Source: Diogma glabrata
Taxonomy: Eukaryota > Arthropoda > Insecta > Diptera > Cylindrotomidae
Assembly: GCA_963693315.1 (NCBI GenBank)
Contig: OY856188.1
Location: 4,809,335 to 4,873,334, forward strand
Length of the DNA stretch: 64,000 nucleotides
Direction: 5' to 3'
Shown: piece after piece, positions 12,201 to 22,320 of the stretch
Layout of the letters: each line of letters begins with the position of its first letter
How positions within the stretch are numbered: position 1 is the first letter of the stretch
Notes under the pieces: model-generated
Told to the model about the DNA's origin: nothing
The model's database searches: none
The model's input: the letters and a program-made list of their open reading frames with translations, nothing else
Program-made: the position numbers and the translations under genes

Positions 12201-14970
12201 TTGTTTCTTCCAGTATATGACGTGCTCTTTGGTCATCTTTGGATTCCAACATATCAGTATTCTTTGACACTCCGATGCTTTCCAAAGAGAAATGCTCTTT
12301 TACCATTTTGTGTAGATTATCGTCTCTATCTGTCGTACACTCACATATATGAAGATTGTTGACTATTACTGTAGAGACTTGGATACCATCAATGTTTTTA
12401 CAATTTCCATGTACGACCCAGCCAATACGAGTTTTTATTGCTACTGGGTCATTCCATCCTCCTTCTCTAGATTTTAATGAGTTCACCAATTTCGCTTGTT
12501 TTAACCCGATCAAGATTTTCGGCACCGCGTTTTCATATGATTGTACCTGGGTGTTCTTAAGGTATGGGTATTGTGAAATCAATGCTTCTATGTTTATGGT
12601 CTGTTTTGGTAGTTCCAATTTATTAACCGTTCGTAGAATGGGTACATGATATTTTCTGCAACCTTTCTCACTACCTGATATGCGTATTGAACATTTCATA
12701 GAGCCTTCTTCAATTCTTTTCGTGCCGTCGGTCCATGTAAGGCATACTGGTTCAATAGTTCCTTTAACATCCAACTCCTTGCATAAGTCTTCGTCTATTA
12801 GAGTAGCTGAAGATCCGTCATCAATATAGGCATAGGTATTTACATATTTGTTTTGGCCATATATCACTACTGGCAATATTTTGAACAATGTGGTTTGATC
12901 ATTGCCATGATGAGTGCCGACATTTTGATCATTCGTATATGTTGATGATTTCTCTTCATTTTTATCGGTAGCTTGTGTTTTTGGTTTACCAAAATCATCA
13001 ATATGTAAGATTTGGTGATGTGATTTCCTGCAATTATTTCTTCCACAGGGTTTCCAGAATGGACAGGCTTCGTTAATATGTAGTTTTAGACATACTCTAC
13101 ATAACTTATTGTGTCTGACTGTAATCCATTTATTTTCAATGGAGTTTTTCCTGAATTTATCACAATCGAGTAGCGATTTGCACTCTCCATCACATCCGTA
13201 GCATATTTTTGATTTATTTGAGGTCACCATTACATCGCTATCTTTTTTATTTTCTTCATTTTGATGAACATTTATGTGGTATTTATTTTTTTCTTGATTA
13301 GAATTTTTCTTCTTATCACTCTTTCGCTCGTTGCTTACAAGTTTCCTATCTGGAAATGTTATTTTTATCGCCTTACTAGCCATTTTTCCTATCCAGTCAT
13401 TAAAAGTTGATAAATTTTTTCTTTCAATGTTTTCAATATGATCTACCCACTGAAGCCTCAGATCATTTGGTATTTTTTCAACCATCTCCCGAAGTATCAT
13501 TGGATTGTTCAAATGCTCTTCCATTCCTGAAGCTAATATCGTTGAACATAAGTCTTGTACTATCTCTGAGTATTCTATTAAAGATGTTAATTTTTCCATT
13601 GTCAGAGCTGGGAACTCTTTTACTTTATCTAACAGTGTATATATCAGAATATCATGTCGTCCATATTTTGACCGCAACCTTTCGATGATTTGTGGAACGT
13701 TTTGTGGCATCAACAATAAAGTGCGAACTGATTGTAATGCGTTTCCCTTTAGACTTTTCCTCAAACGTTCCAAATTCTCAACATTGGAGAAATTGCACAG
13801 CTCGGTTGTTTGTTCATATGAGCTTATAAATAAAGGCCATTCCTCTATTGATCCGCTATATATTGGTAGATCTTTTCCCATATTCTTACGAGCTGTAATA
13901 TTAGCGTGTGATAATTCCACAGGATCACCAATTTGTATATGTTGTCTATTTACAATTGGCTTGTGTTTTTCCTGAAGAAGTCCCAATGACTGACAATTTG
14001 GTTGTTGCGAAACTTCAATCTCTACATTTGGTTGAAGAACCTCCTTCTGTTTAATGACTGTTAGCACAGTTCTGATTACGTCAACTTCACTCATTTGTAG
14101 ATTTCGTTGGGGTACAATTTGGTTTGATTTTTGTTGAAGAAATTTTGAATGTTGATCTTCTAGTTGATAAGAATTTTTAGGTTCTGATGGTATGCATGAA
14201 GATTTAGGATATGCTATAACTTCATTCGAATTTAACTGCAGGCTACTTTTTATTTTCGATGGCATCGATGTGAACTGTAGAGACTTTGATTGCACAATTT
14301 TCTTCACCGTACCAATATTTGATGTATCGAATCCATGATGGTTACTTGAAATTGTGGACCCATCTAAATCATTGTCATTTGGATATATCAACCCTTGTCT
14401 TGTTGAGTCTTTTATTTCCATATTTTCAAATTTATCATGTTGTTCTGATTCTTCTAACCATTGGCTAATGCTATTTTTTGGCTCTGTTGTTTCTTCAAAG
14501 TGTTCTCCAGTATCATTGAATCCATCATCATACATTGCTTTTAATAGTTCATTCTTTTTGGTTATATAATTTAATTCTTCTTGCAAACGCTGCTGAGCAT
14601 GTTCATCTTGTTTTTTAAGTTCAGCTTCTCGTTCAGCTTCTCGTTTTTTACGTTCGGCTTCACGTTCGACCGCTTTTCTTTCACATTCGGCCAGCCATTT
14701 TCTTTTCAAAACCTGGCTCTCTTCTAAAGTTTTCAAATCCAGTTCTCTTCTCTGCCTTGCCGATGATGATATTGAAACATTTGATGAACGTCTGGATGTT
14801 CTTGAGTGTACCGATATGTTGTCGTTGAGTTGGTTTTGCTGATTAATTGGTGTAACTAATTCATTCGACTTTGTTTCTTGTGTTTCTGTCGATGCTTTAC
14901 ACTTCTTACATAACCAGATAGAGGAGGCTCTATCACTTCTGTCACACCAACACACGCAAAATGATGCCAT
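9280..14970 (-). CDS. BEL/Pao Gag-Pol polyprotein
   Basis: A 1896-aa open frame that directs reverse transcription and integration of the element. In order I see: the last part of a PHD finger (WLCKKC, about 20-25); an Arg/Glu-rich coiled coil (about 85-150); the DUF1759 gag domain (about 366-530, starting DLPIYSGSIEEWPLF); Cys/His knuckles (about 589-654); an aspartic protease with DDGSS at D717-S721; RT with IAICGDIKEMFHQV and the active site YVDD (1139-1142); RNase H (FVDASEKAY, about 1325); and an integrase with an HH-CC region and D1702, D1764 (SDNGTN) and E1814 (GGSWERL). All catalytic residues look intact. The annotated ATG lies inside the zinc finger, so the true start is the upstream frame at 15071, reached only across a frameshift. 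The frame ends at a TAG just before the C-terminal domain. Confidence 0.95.
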   Translation of the reverse strand: MASFCVCWCDRSDRASSIWLCKKCKASTETQETKSNELVTPINQQNQLNDNISVHSRTSRRSSNVSISSSARQRRELDLKTLEESQVLKRKWLAECERKAVEREAERKKREAEREAELKKQDEHAQQRLQEELNYITKKNELLKAMYDDGFNDTGEHFEETTEPKNSISQWLEESEQHDKFENMEIKDSTRQGLIYPNDNDLDGSTISSNHHGFDTSNIGTVKKIVQSKSLQFTSMPSKIKSSLQLNSNEVIAYPKSSCIPSEPKNSYQLEDQHSKFLQQKSNQIVPQRNLQMSEVDVIRTVLTVIKQKEVLQPNVEIEVSQQPNCQSLGLLQEKHKPIVNRQHIQIGDPVELSHANITARKNMGKDLPIYSGSIEEWPLFISSYEQTTELCNFSNVENLERLRKSLKGNALQSVRTLLLMPQNVPQIIERLRSKYGRHDILIYTLLDKVKEFPALTMEKLTSLIEYSEIVQDLCSTILASGMEEHLNNPMILREMVEKIPNDLRLQWVDHIENIERKNLSTFNDWIGKMASKAIKITFPDRKLVSNERKSDKKKNSNQEKNKYHINVHQNEENKKDSDVMVTSNKSKICYGCDGECKSLLDCDKFRKNSIENKWITVRHNKLCRVCLKLHINEACPFWKPCGRNNCRKSHHQILHIDDFGKPKTQATDKNEEKSSTYTNDQNVGTHHGNDQTTLFKILPVVIYGQNKYVNTYAYIDDGSSATLIDEDLCKELDVKGTIEPVCLTWTDGTKRIEEGSMKCSIRISGSEKGCRKYHVPILRTVNKLELPKQTINIEALISQYPYLKNTQVQSYENAVPKILIGLKQAKLVNSLKSREGGWNDPVAIKTRIGWVVHGNCKNIDGIQVSTVIVNNLHICECTTDRDDNLHKMVKEHFSLESIGVSKNTDMLESKDDQRARHILEETTKRVNDRFEVGLLWKYDQFELPNSYDMAVRRLECLEKRLLKNPKLANNLNQQIRDYETKGYIRKLSNDELQTTYPHVWYLPVFPVTNISKPEKVRMVWDAAAKVKDISLNSMLLKGPDEMPSLVAVLFNFREKRIAICGDIKEMFHQVKIRYEDQQVQRFIWRNEKNQQLETYVMQVMTFGSTCSPSCAQYIKNKNADELKSQYPEAASAIKKNHYVDDFLYSTATEADAVQIANEVKLIHQKGGFQIGKWLSNSRNVLRQIGEHTDDSPKNLNMSPEIDSEKVLGMWWCMSSDTFTYSLKFNKTNKDILSGERKPTKREVLRTLMSVFDPLGMLANFMVYLKILLQDVWRSSIDWDDPISDQQYTDWLLWIKVLPQVEELKIPRCYLQDNAFSDHDEIQLHVFVDASEKAYSAVAYVRVIKNNKAECALIGAKTRVTPLKPISIPRLELEAAVLGSRFGNNICNSHSINITKRNFWTDSKTVMCWLNSDQRKYKQFVAFRIGEILETTDVIEWRWIPSNLNVADEATKWPSIPDISYDSRWFQGPEILQQHEDLWPENLSSKEVTEVELRINANIEREIDQKIIDVSRFSTWNRLVKTQAYILRFINNLRSNKGTEDRIVGLISTEEYKQAEIQLYREAQKDAYMDDINKIQAKSSISKKSRLYKLSPYLDADNLLRIRGRIDGVADVSFDTKRPVILPPEHDITRLLILHHHNYNTVINEINQKFYISKIRTTIKKVRKTCQKCKNMAAEPQPPEMAELPQSRLASFTRPFTYSGIDYFGPMSVTNGRKTEKRWGVLITCQTTRAVHIELAYFLTTDSCILAIRNFINRRGAPREMNSDNGTNLRGAERELREALQGIDQNKLTQEFTDAEMKWRFILPASPHMGGSWERLVQSVKKTLYAIKPNRNPTDELLHSMLCEVENIVNSRPLTHIPISEDNEEAITPNHFLLGSSNGNKPIGQFDDQGILLRKN

Positions 14971-15071
14971 TCGCTACATTTGTCGCAAGATACCATGGAC
15001 AGATTATCAGGTCCTATACAACTTTTACAACTATATGTTGTTTCTTTGGCTATTTTTGATCTGGTTTTCAT
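14856..15071 (-). pseudogene. 5' start of the BEL polyprotein: PHD zinc finger, frameshifted
   Basis: The ATG at 15071 starts the polyprotein. It encodes the first six zinc ligands of a PHD finger (C15, C18, C29, C32, H37, C40). The expected closing W-x-C-x2-C is in the frame of the downstream polyprotein (WLCKKC). Reading must change frame between roughly 14925 and 14950, after FACVGV. Downstream of that point this frame gives meaningless sequence up to 14856. PHD-like fingers at the N-terminus of BEL polyproteins are a known variant. I infer a one-base indel. A programmed frameshift is possible, but I see no slippery heptamer. Confidence 0.8.
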
Positions 15072-15113
15072 TTTACTTTTTGATAAAAGAAATTTAAAAG
15101 AAATTTAAAGAAA

Positions 15114-15273
15114 TGTTATTAATTTTTATAACATGTGGTGGGATTATTATCCCGATTTTTGTTGTTGAAATAAAACTTCAGAAACTTTAGCAGATCATTA
15201 TTTTCTTTATTGTGCCGGTAAGATCACAATATATTTTTTATAGATGCGCTTTAAATTTCCTACAATAATGAAA
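15114..15273 (-). repeat. 5' LTR of the BEL element, inner 160 bp
   Basis: Matches 8514-8673 base for base except one difference (T at 15219 against G at 8619). It stops at ATAATGAAA, where the Helitron starts. The LTR continues at 18365 with TTTCTATATAAAATATGCC, exactly as in the intact LTR. Confidence 0.95.
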
Positions 15274-15316
15274 TCTATATATATAAAATTCTCGTGTCAC
15301 AGTGTTTGTAACTAAA

Positions 15317-15835
15317 CTCCTCCGAAACGGCTTGACTGATTTCCATGAAATTTTATGTGTATATACGGTAGGTCTGAGAATCGGTCGTAAACTATTTTTT
15401 ATACCCTTAAGTGATAAGGGGGGCCCTCCCCCCCCAAAATTTTTTGTATTTTTCAGACAAAATTTTTTATTTTTATTTTTTTATGATTTGACATTAAAAA
15501 ATACATATAATCCTTAATTTTCCCCCTTCTACCACCAACTCCCATTTTTTAATTGCGATATTAGTACTGGAATACTCTTCAATTACTCCTCCGAAACGGC
15601 CTGACTGATTTCCATGAAATTTTATGTGTATATACGGTAGGTCTGAGAATCGGTCGTAAGCTATTTTTTATTCCCTTGAGTGATAAGGGGAGCCCTCCCC
15701 CCCCCCCAATTTTTTTTTATTTTTCAGACAAAATTTTTTTGTGATTTGACATTAAAAAATACATATAACCCTTAATTTTTTTCTTTCTACCACGAACATT
15801 TTTTAATTGCGATGTTAGTACTGTAATAGCCATCA
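15317..15835 (+). repeat. 269-bp tandem duplication inside the Helitron
   Basis: Two copies of a unit start at 15317 and 15586 (CTCCTCCGAAACGGC). Each includes TGAAATTTTATGTGTATATA, a CGGTAGGTCTGAGAATCGG word, a G/C-rich tract (GGGGGGCCCTCCCCCCCC or similar) and ATTAGTACTG. Such 5'-proximal duplications are common in insect Helitrons. Confidence 0.8.
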
Positions 15836-15939
15836 ACTCTCAGGCGTCTCAATTTGCAGTGCTAAAATTATTTATTCCCATTTTATTAATAATTGCTGAA
15901 GATGGTTCTCACGTTGAGTTAATTAAGTTATCTTCTTCT

Positions 15940-15990
15940 TCTATATATATAAAATTGAAAGTATGTATGTTTGTCGTTTATGCATTAATA
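15940..15990 (+). other. Second Helitron-type 5' end inside the Helitron
   Basis: TCTATATATATAAAATTG followed by AAAGTATGTATGTTTGTCG looks like another Helitron 5' terminus, preceded by T rather than A. It is followed by its own CATGAAACTTTGGGAAGTTG text at about 16010. Only one 3' end (18364) is found, so the inserted unit is either composite or a chimera. Confidence 0.6.
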
Positions 15991-17504
15991 AACCTTTCAT
16001 CCGATCATCATGAAACTTTGGGAAGTTGTTGTGTACACTTGCGCATAGGTAACAGGCAAATTTTTTTTTTGAATGGAACCCCAGGGCCATTATAATTATC
16101 TTAAGGGGTTCTGCCTAAATGTTGATAATAATTTAATTTGTTTTTTCTGTAAATATCGTTTTATACGGTTAGATTCCTTTGATCAATTTTTTTTGTTGAA
16201 CAAACTTTAATGAAATTGAAAAATGAAAGTATAATCTGAAACAATGACATTTGTGTATCCAAACTATATGTATTTGAATTAAACACATAATAATGTTACA
16301 TATTTTATCATCTACACTAAATATGTTAAAGGTTTGCAATTGTATGTACATTGGTACATGCATGCAAGCAATTGTTGTACATGTTTCTTCAACTTAGAAA
16401 GATAGTTGATAACAACGATTAAAAGCTCAAAATTACGAAACGGAATTCGCACAAATACTATACAAAAAGCATAGCTTATGTATAATCAAACATGGATAGC
16501 AAGTATGATAAACAAACTAATTAAACATGTGGCCCTTAGCTGGCAACACGTTTGCAATAGTGATTTGCAAACAGTTACAATGCATTAATACCAATGAATT
16601 TATAATATCTGCCCGCCCGCAGGAACATATGTAAAATTTAAAATTTTAGATCTATGGATGTGACAACGTAAGATATCGTATACTACTGACAAAGGCAGTA
16701 AGATATCACTTATATTAAGGGGATAAGTGATATTTTACGGTTGCTGACGGATGTACTTTTTTCAATCAACGATAGTACTCTTAGTCTTAGTTATGGAATA
16801 TTCTTTGACGATAACGCTCTATTTTTAGGTAGATTTCATATAAAAATCTACCTATTTTTAAATAAAATGTGTTGGGTAGTAGGAATTACAATGTGTGTCA
16901 CAACAACACTTAAGAACCTTTAAAGAAAAAGGTCCCTTAACAACATTCTTTCTAAGGTGTTGACGGACGTAATCTTTTTATTTTTTAAAAAAATGAACTT
17001 TTTGCTTGCTCGAACAAATTAGCTTCCATATTACTATTATATATGCTGGCTTGAGGTAAATAATGCGTTACATGATCTTTGTATATGTTTCTAGCATTAG
17101 GATAATTAGGAACCTAATTTTAGCTTTGTTCCTGCAAATTTGAAAAAAAAAGTATATTGTTTTTATTTCCTCCATCCTATCATAAAATATTGCCCTATGT
17201 CGTACATTATTATGTGAAAGGATTTATTATTAAGTTTTTCGTTCTTTAAGAAGAATAAAAAAAAAAAAAAATTTGCGTACATCAACGTCTTAAAAAGCAT
17301 TATGTTGTAGAAGCTAGGTCTCAAAATGTTTTTATGTGTTGTTGTGACACATATTGTAATTCCAAATATGTCACATATTTTGAAATTGCACAAACTCTTT
17401 TGAACTTCGGTGAAAAAGATGATGAACAATGTCGTTGAAGCTACAATTTTGATTGGAAAATTCGAAGAGGAAGTTGTAGTGTTGCCACGACAGACAGGCC
17501 ACAT

Positions 17505-17702
17505 ATTTCAATGATCCCAACAGATTCAAACGTTTAATTTCCAGTGGAACTCGCTTTTGCAATTACCATCAACAAAGCACACGGACAGTTACTGCAAGTA
17601 CGTGGACTAGATTTGGAGAATCCGTTCTTCAAACATGGACAACTGTATGTGGCTGGCACAAAAAATATTGTGTGGGTACACAATACTCGAACAAACAAAT
17701 AG
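17505..17702 (+). pseudogene. Helitron helicase (Pif1-like) C-terminal remnant
   Basis: In one frame the DNA encodes ISMIPTDSNV, a stop, then FPVELAFAITINKAHGQ, LDLENPFFKHGQLYVAGT and a final TAG at 17700-17702. This corresponds to the last conserved motifs of the Helitron Pif1-type helicase (AITINKAQGQ ... HGQLYVALSR). A related piece (EEEVVVLPR) lies upstream at about 17463 in another frame. The usual ALSR after LYV is replaced, and stops and frameshifts are present, so this is dead. It links the insertion to an autonomous Helitron ancestor that unwound DNA for rolling-circle transposition. Confidence 0.8.
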
Positions 17703-18364
17703 AATTAAAACGACATTTTGAAATTCGTTCCATATTAAAATAAATTAGTTGCAATAAAAATGACACAGTGTAAATTTAATGTTATCTTTACGAGTTTTCT
17801 CGAGTTTTCTTTCTTATGAGATAGCGGCAATATGCGACCGATGTTGAATAGACATTCATATTACGCTATTTAGTGTAAAAAATAAAATTTTGAGAGATTT
17901 TGTGAGTGATTAAGATCAAAGTAATTATTGTAATTCACTTGAATTTTGCAATTTGACAGCATTTTTTATTTTCATTTCTCAGGAAACTTCTTTAGAAAAG
18001 TTTTCGTGTGTTTCGTGTCGGGTACAAATACAATGCATGAGCACTGTGAACATTTGTGAATGTGTTTTTGTTCTGTTTAATGTTCTATATAGAGATGAGT
18101 GTTGACACACCTCTACTAATTCAACAAGTCAAACAAATTTTTTTATTGCTTACTCGAAAACTTATTTGATCGCCAATTTTTTATATGTCCGAAGTGATGA
18201 GCTAAAGTACTGATTATTTTTCATTCATATTTTGAAAAACAAAAATTAAAAACTACGCTATCATTTCTCATTACTACTTTTTGAAATCATTGCTACTACG
18301 TCAACAAAATGTCTGTGCACAAACTTTATTTATAAGCGTAGCAAAGCACGCCGGGTCCTGCTAG

Positions 18365-18638
18365 TTTCTATATAAAATATGCCTAAAACCAATTACAATT
18401 TTTTTATAATCTTACTTTTAGTGTTTTCTTTCACATATATATTTTTTTTTTAAAAACTATAAATTCAAATTCAATTCAAGGTATTTTAATAAAATTATTT
18501 TTCTTTTAAATGATTTTCTTTTCTTTTCATTTACTTTTCAATGGTTACTCCGTTCCTTATCTTTTTGTTTTCTTCATAGAACGAAACTTTTCTCGTTGCA
18601 AGTTGTACTGGGTCATAGATGGCGTTTCTTTTTTAACA
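18365..18638 (-). repeat. 5' LTR of the BEL element, outer 274 bp
   Basis: Continues the LTR interrupted at 15273 and ends AACA at 18638, followed by the target duplication AGTAG. I noticed no difference from 8674-8947. Confidence 0.95.
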
Positions 18639-18643
18639 AGTAG

Positions 18644-20477
18644 CATATACTGAAACAAGATTAAATTTTGTATAAATGAACGTTGGCTGTTGTAATTGAT
18701 TATGTGTGTAATATTTACAAAATTTCGACGTTTTCGGTTTGTTAAAACATAAAAAAATTTATCAAAAATTAAATTAGTACGAAAAATACGATAGAGAAAT
18801 ACGAAAACTTGTTATTTTGCTTAAAGTTCTCAAAATTTTATCCAGGTAACTACACATACAAAAATTCTGGAAAAATCACATAATGTTCATTGAACCTTTT
18901 CCAATTAAGATCATTAATCATAATTTTCGGGCAACAAAGCGTTTTCAGCTTACAAGCGTCTATGTCATATCCCGTTAAGATAGTAATATCGTGAAAGAAC
19001 AAATTACGGGCTGAGAGTAAAATTGGTTTATTAAAACATAAAGAAATTTACGTAGAATTCTAGACGAATTCTAGTTGGGCTTTTACAAAAAACAAAATTT
19101 TACAAAAAACTAGCGTGACAGTCAATTTTCTAGGCTGAGAGTTGATATTTTTTTCTGATAGTAGAAAGTGTCACGACATAAATGTTTAGTGTTGCCATCG
19201 CATTTTTACGGGATGAAAAACGGGCTAACTTCACATACATTAATTAATTAACTGGTACGGTCTGGTACGATATTTGTGTAACCACAAGAATCGGGTTTAA
19301 GATTAATTCAGATATGATTTAATTCATTCTTTTAAGAAAATCATAATATTTGACTATTGGAATGTCAGTTATACTATTTTAAATTTGATTTGTAACCACG
19401 TGGTTGATTGAATTCGAAGCAGGTATTACATGGTTATCTGGATTCACGACAATATTTTTTACATACTGGACCACTCTGATTATTTATAAAATACATAATT
19501 GTACATAATATGTTTTGACAACAATTCTCTCGAATGGCTTACCTACTTCATATGTCTTAGTTTTAAATTGTGGGCCTTTCTTGGCAAAACGTGACGAAAT
19601 GTCACCCAATTTTATTTTTATAATTTTCTTGCCCATTTCCTCACTTCAGAATGATCTACCACAGGCGTTATTATGCAGGCTCTTCAGTACGAATTCATCA
19701 CAATGAAGTGAATTATATAGCACAGAGTATCCTTTTAAATAACTGGTATATTTTGAAACCTCTTGCCGTGTTGAGCTCTGCTCATTTAATACTCAGGATC
19801 GAACCCGGGTATATCCATCCCTAATACTTGTTTTTCATTAATTCCTTTTGAATAAATCGATTTGGACAACTGAAGTCAGTTTTACTGTCGGCAAAGAGGA
19901 TTTGGTCTCTTTTTACATGCCACACACAAATTCTTTGCTCACAACATCAGCATTTCCATGTGTTCGACCAGGCCTATGTACAACTTTAAGGTCAAGGTAC
20001 TGTCATCTTTCTAGTCATCCTGACCTATGTTTTTTCGAATTTTTAAAAGTTATTAACCAGTTGAGTGCAGCGTGATCGGTTTTTTAAATTAATTTTTAAC
20101 TACAGCTAGCATCTTTTCTTAGTTACGCTATCATTCCGTTCTATACTTTCATTAATTTGAGAAAAATAGAACTAGAATAGAAATAGAATATTCTGAAGTT
20201 GCTGGCGGCTATATCGTGAAGAAACTTATTGTCTGTTTGAAGAAATGCAAATATTGGTGCTGTGATCAGAGCATCTTTTGTTTATATGGAAGTAAGTAAG
20301 TGGACTGTATCGATGGTTTGGTTTTGACTCACAAAAAAAAAAATCAGAACACACTGATTCACTTATCAATAACAATTTATTTTTATTTAATTTACTCAAC
20401 AATAATTTTTATGTTGTTATCTCAAACAAGGTTGCACAAGTAATCAAAATGATTTTCAAAAATGTAAAATAAAATAA
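18644..20477 (+). repeat. 2.6-kb duplicated block, copy B, right part
   Basis: Continues copy B after the BEL insertion: CATATACTGAAAC..., the foldback element's right terminus at 19235, then the flank that matches 5603-6842. The match with copy A ends at AAAATAAAATAAT; afterwards copy A continues with GGGGTCTATTC and this copy with the decayed BEL remnant. Confidence 0.82.
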
Positions 20478-20553
20478 TATTACATAAAAATTAAAACAAG
20501 TTATTGGATGACAATTATATTTTATAATTTTAAGGAACCTTTATAAGGTTATT

Positions 20554-20988
20554 TTATGCTGGCTTAGACCGTATTGGTTTAAGTAAAGTTAAACTGAACA
20601 TCCTGCCACCACAAAAAACCTGCAAATCATTAATTAGTAGTATTAATAATTTAACAACTGGCCTCTTTAATAATCCGTTTGCTGTTTGTAATGTAACTAC
20701 TCGTACAACGTTATCTTCTCCTTGGTGAATAGCTACAGCTCGTCCTAATTTCCATTTATTTGGAGATATATTGCTATCCTGTATTAGAACAATATCATTG
20801 ATTTGGATTGATGCTGTATTTGTTTTCCATTTTGTTCTTTTTTGTAGCGTTGATAAATAATTTAAGTGCAATTTCTTCCAAAAATCCTGTCTCAACCTTT
20901 GGATATATTGCCATCTAGATAAGTGATTCAATTTAAGTTCACTAATATCTGGTTCCGCCAAAGCAGTATATGGATATCCAATTGCCAT
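20554..20988 (-). pseudogene. BEL remnant: integrase C-terminal domain
   Basis: 144-aa frame with the BEL C-terminal pattern: LSRWQYIQRLRQDFWKKLHL, YLSTLQKRTKW, INDIVLIQDSN, PNKWKLGRAVAIHQG, VRVVTLQTANGLLKRPVVKL. It is the counterpart of the 8866-9279 domain of the younger element. Upstream text continues in another frame toward the integrase core, so this piece is separated by a frameshift. Confidence 0.85.
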
Positions 20989-21059
20989 TTCTTCATAGGT
21001 TAATAGCGATAAAGTTCTCCGTACTGATAAAGTTCTCCGTAAATGGTATTTTACCGACT

Positions 21060-21442
21060 TTACTACTGCTTCAAATATCCCTCCAAAATGAGAGCCGCTT
21101 GGTGGATTAAATTTCCATGTAATTTGATTCTATGAAATAAAATTAGAAATTTGATCATCATTTACTCCAATAAAATTTGATCCATTATCGCTTATAATCT
21201 CATTACAAAGTCCACGTCGTGAGATAAAACGATGAAATGCAGCAATAAATAAGTCAGTTGACATGTCGCCAACTAACTCCAAGTGAATTGCTTTGGTGAT
21301 AGATAAATACTGCAATGTATGATTTATTTGGCTTTAAACCTCTTCGTTTCGACGGTCGAACATAGATTGGTCCAGCATAGTCGACTCCGGTTGCTAGAAA
21401 TGGTCTCACCAGGGTGACTCTACTGAGTGGTAAATTGGTCAT
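21060..21442 (-). pseudogene. BEL remnant: integrase core
   Basis: Two overlapping frames give the core of a DDE integrase: RPFLATGVDYAGPIYV (first Asp), then AIHLELVGDMSTDLFIAAFH and SDNGSNF (second Asp). Further down, near 21080, a third frame encodes GGIFEAVVKS with the catalytic Glu. At least two frameshifts separate the parts, so no active protein can be made. Confidence 0.85.
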
Positions 21443-22320
21443 AATTGGTTGAATTATTTGCGGTGTATAGTTGGCACACTTAACACATCGTTTAATTACT
21501 CATCGTATTAACAATTTACAATTGATTATCCAATAATTCTGCTTTAGAGTGGTGAACAATAATGTGTGGTTTCCACATAATAAATTTTGATGCGTTGTGC
21601 AAACTAGGCTTTCGGTTATGATGTCATCAGTTGGTAATATTATTGGGTGCTTCACATCAAACGTAACTGTTGCTTGCTGTATTCGACCTCCAACTCTAAA
21701 AATACCATTTTTATCAAGGAAAGGATTAAGGTTTAGTAATTTATTTGTTTTTGGTAATTCTAAACTGTTTGTTTATTTATTTATTTCAAATGAAAAGTTA
21801 TTATTTTGAACATATTTAATTAAACAGATTTTAGCCTCGCTCAATTCATCCCATCCAAGAAAACCATTACGTCTTTCTTCAAACTTTGATTTACAATTGT
21901 TAACATATCTTTTACAATACGCTAGTAAACGAATGATGGTATTAAAATTTGAAGTTTTTGATACAATTATGTCTATTACTGATGAAGACGATGCCAAATT
22001 ACAGACTATTGGTTGTTGAAATTTCAGTGGCCATTCTGATGTTGGCAATTCAAGCCATTCGGGTCCCGTCCACCAGAGAGTATGCACCAGTAATTCAGAT
22101 GGTAACATACCCTTAGATGCACAATCCGCTGGATTTTGGTTAGTGGGTATGTGTTTCCAATATTTTCTAGGATGATGAGTGACAATTTGTGAAACTCGGT
22201 TCCCAACGAAAAAATCCAGAGCGCGTGGTAATGTTTCTTACCATGATAACACAATAGTTGAATCACTCCACATGAATATATTAACTTCTCGGTCATCTAA
22301 TAACTCCTGAATGCTGTTCA

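Larger units (their letters stand above)
15274..18364 (+). mobile_element. Helitron inserted in the BEL 5' LTR
   Basis: Starts TCTATATATATAAAATTC and ends CTAG, inserted exactly between A and T of the LTR with no target duplication; the empty site is present in the other LTR. A hairpin (18336-18351, GCGTaGCaaaGCACGC) lies 9 nt before CTAG. These are the defining Helitron features. The 5' part carries the common insect Helitron text CTCCTCCGAAACGG...CATGAAATTTTATGTG in two tandem copies. A degenerate helicase C-terminus is found at 17505-17702. No Rep domain is recognisable, so this copy is non-autonomous. It postdates the BEL insertion. Confidence 0.93.
8514..18638 (-). mobile_element. BEL/Pao LTR retrotransposon with nested Helitron
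   Basis: A complete element in minus orientation. Two 434-bp LTRs (TGTT...AACA) bound it and a 5-bp duplication AGTAG flanks it (8509-8513 and 18639-18643). The uninterrupted target is visible in copy A near 5018. Order on the minus strand: 5' LTR (split by a Helitron), a leader of only 42 nt, a PHD zinc finger, gag, protease, RT, RNase H, integrase, a purine tract, 3' LTR. I noticed one base difference between the LTRs (G at 8619, T at 15219), which points to a recent insertion. Coding is nevertheless interrupted by one frameshift (about 14940) and one TAG (9280-9282). Without the Helitron the element is about 7.0 kb, normal for BEL/Pao. Confidence 0.95.

Noticed and set aside
10797..14569. 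Plus-strand open frames across 10.8-14.6 kb
   Set aside because: Antisense shadows of the BEL polyprotein.
9280..15071. An envelope gene that would make the BEL element retrovirus-like
   Set aside because: No frame with signal peptide, transmembrane segment or fusion-like region lies between integrase and the 3' LTR; the C-terminal domain runs directly into the LTR.
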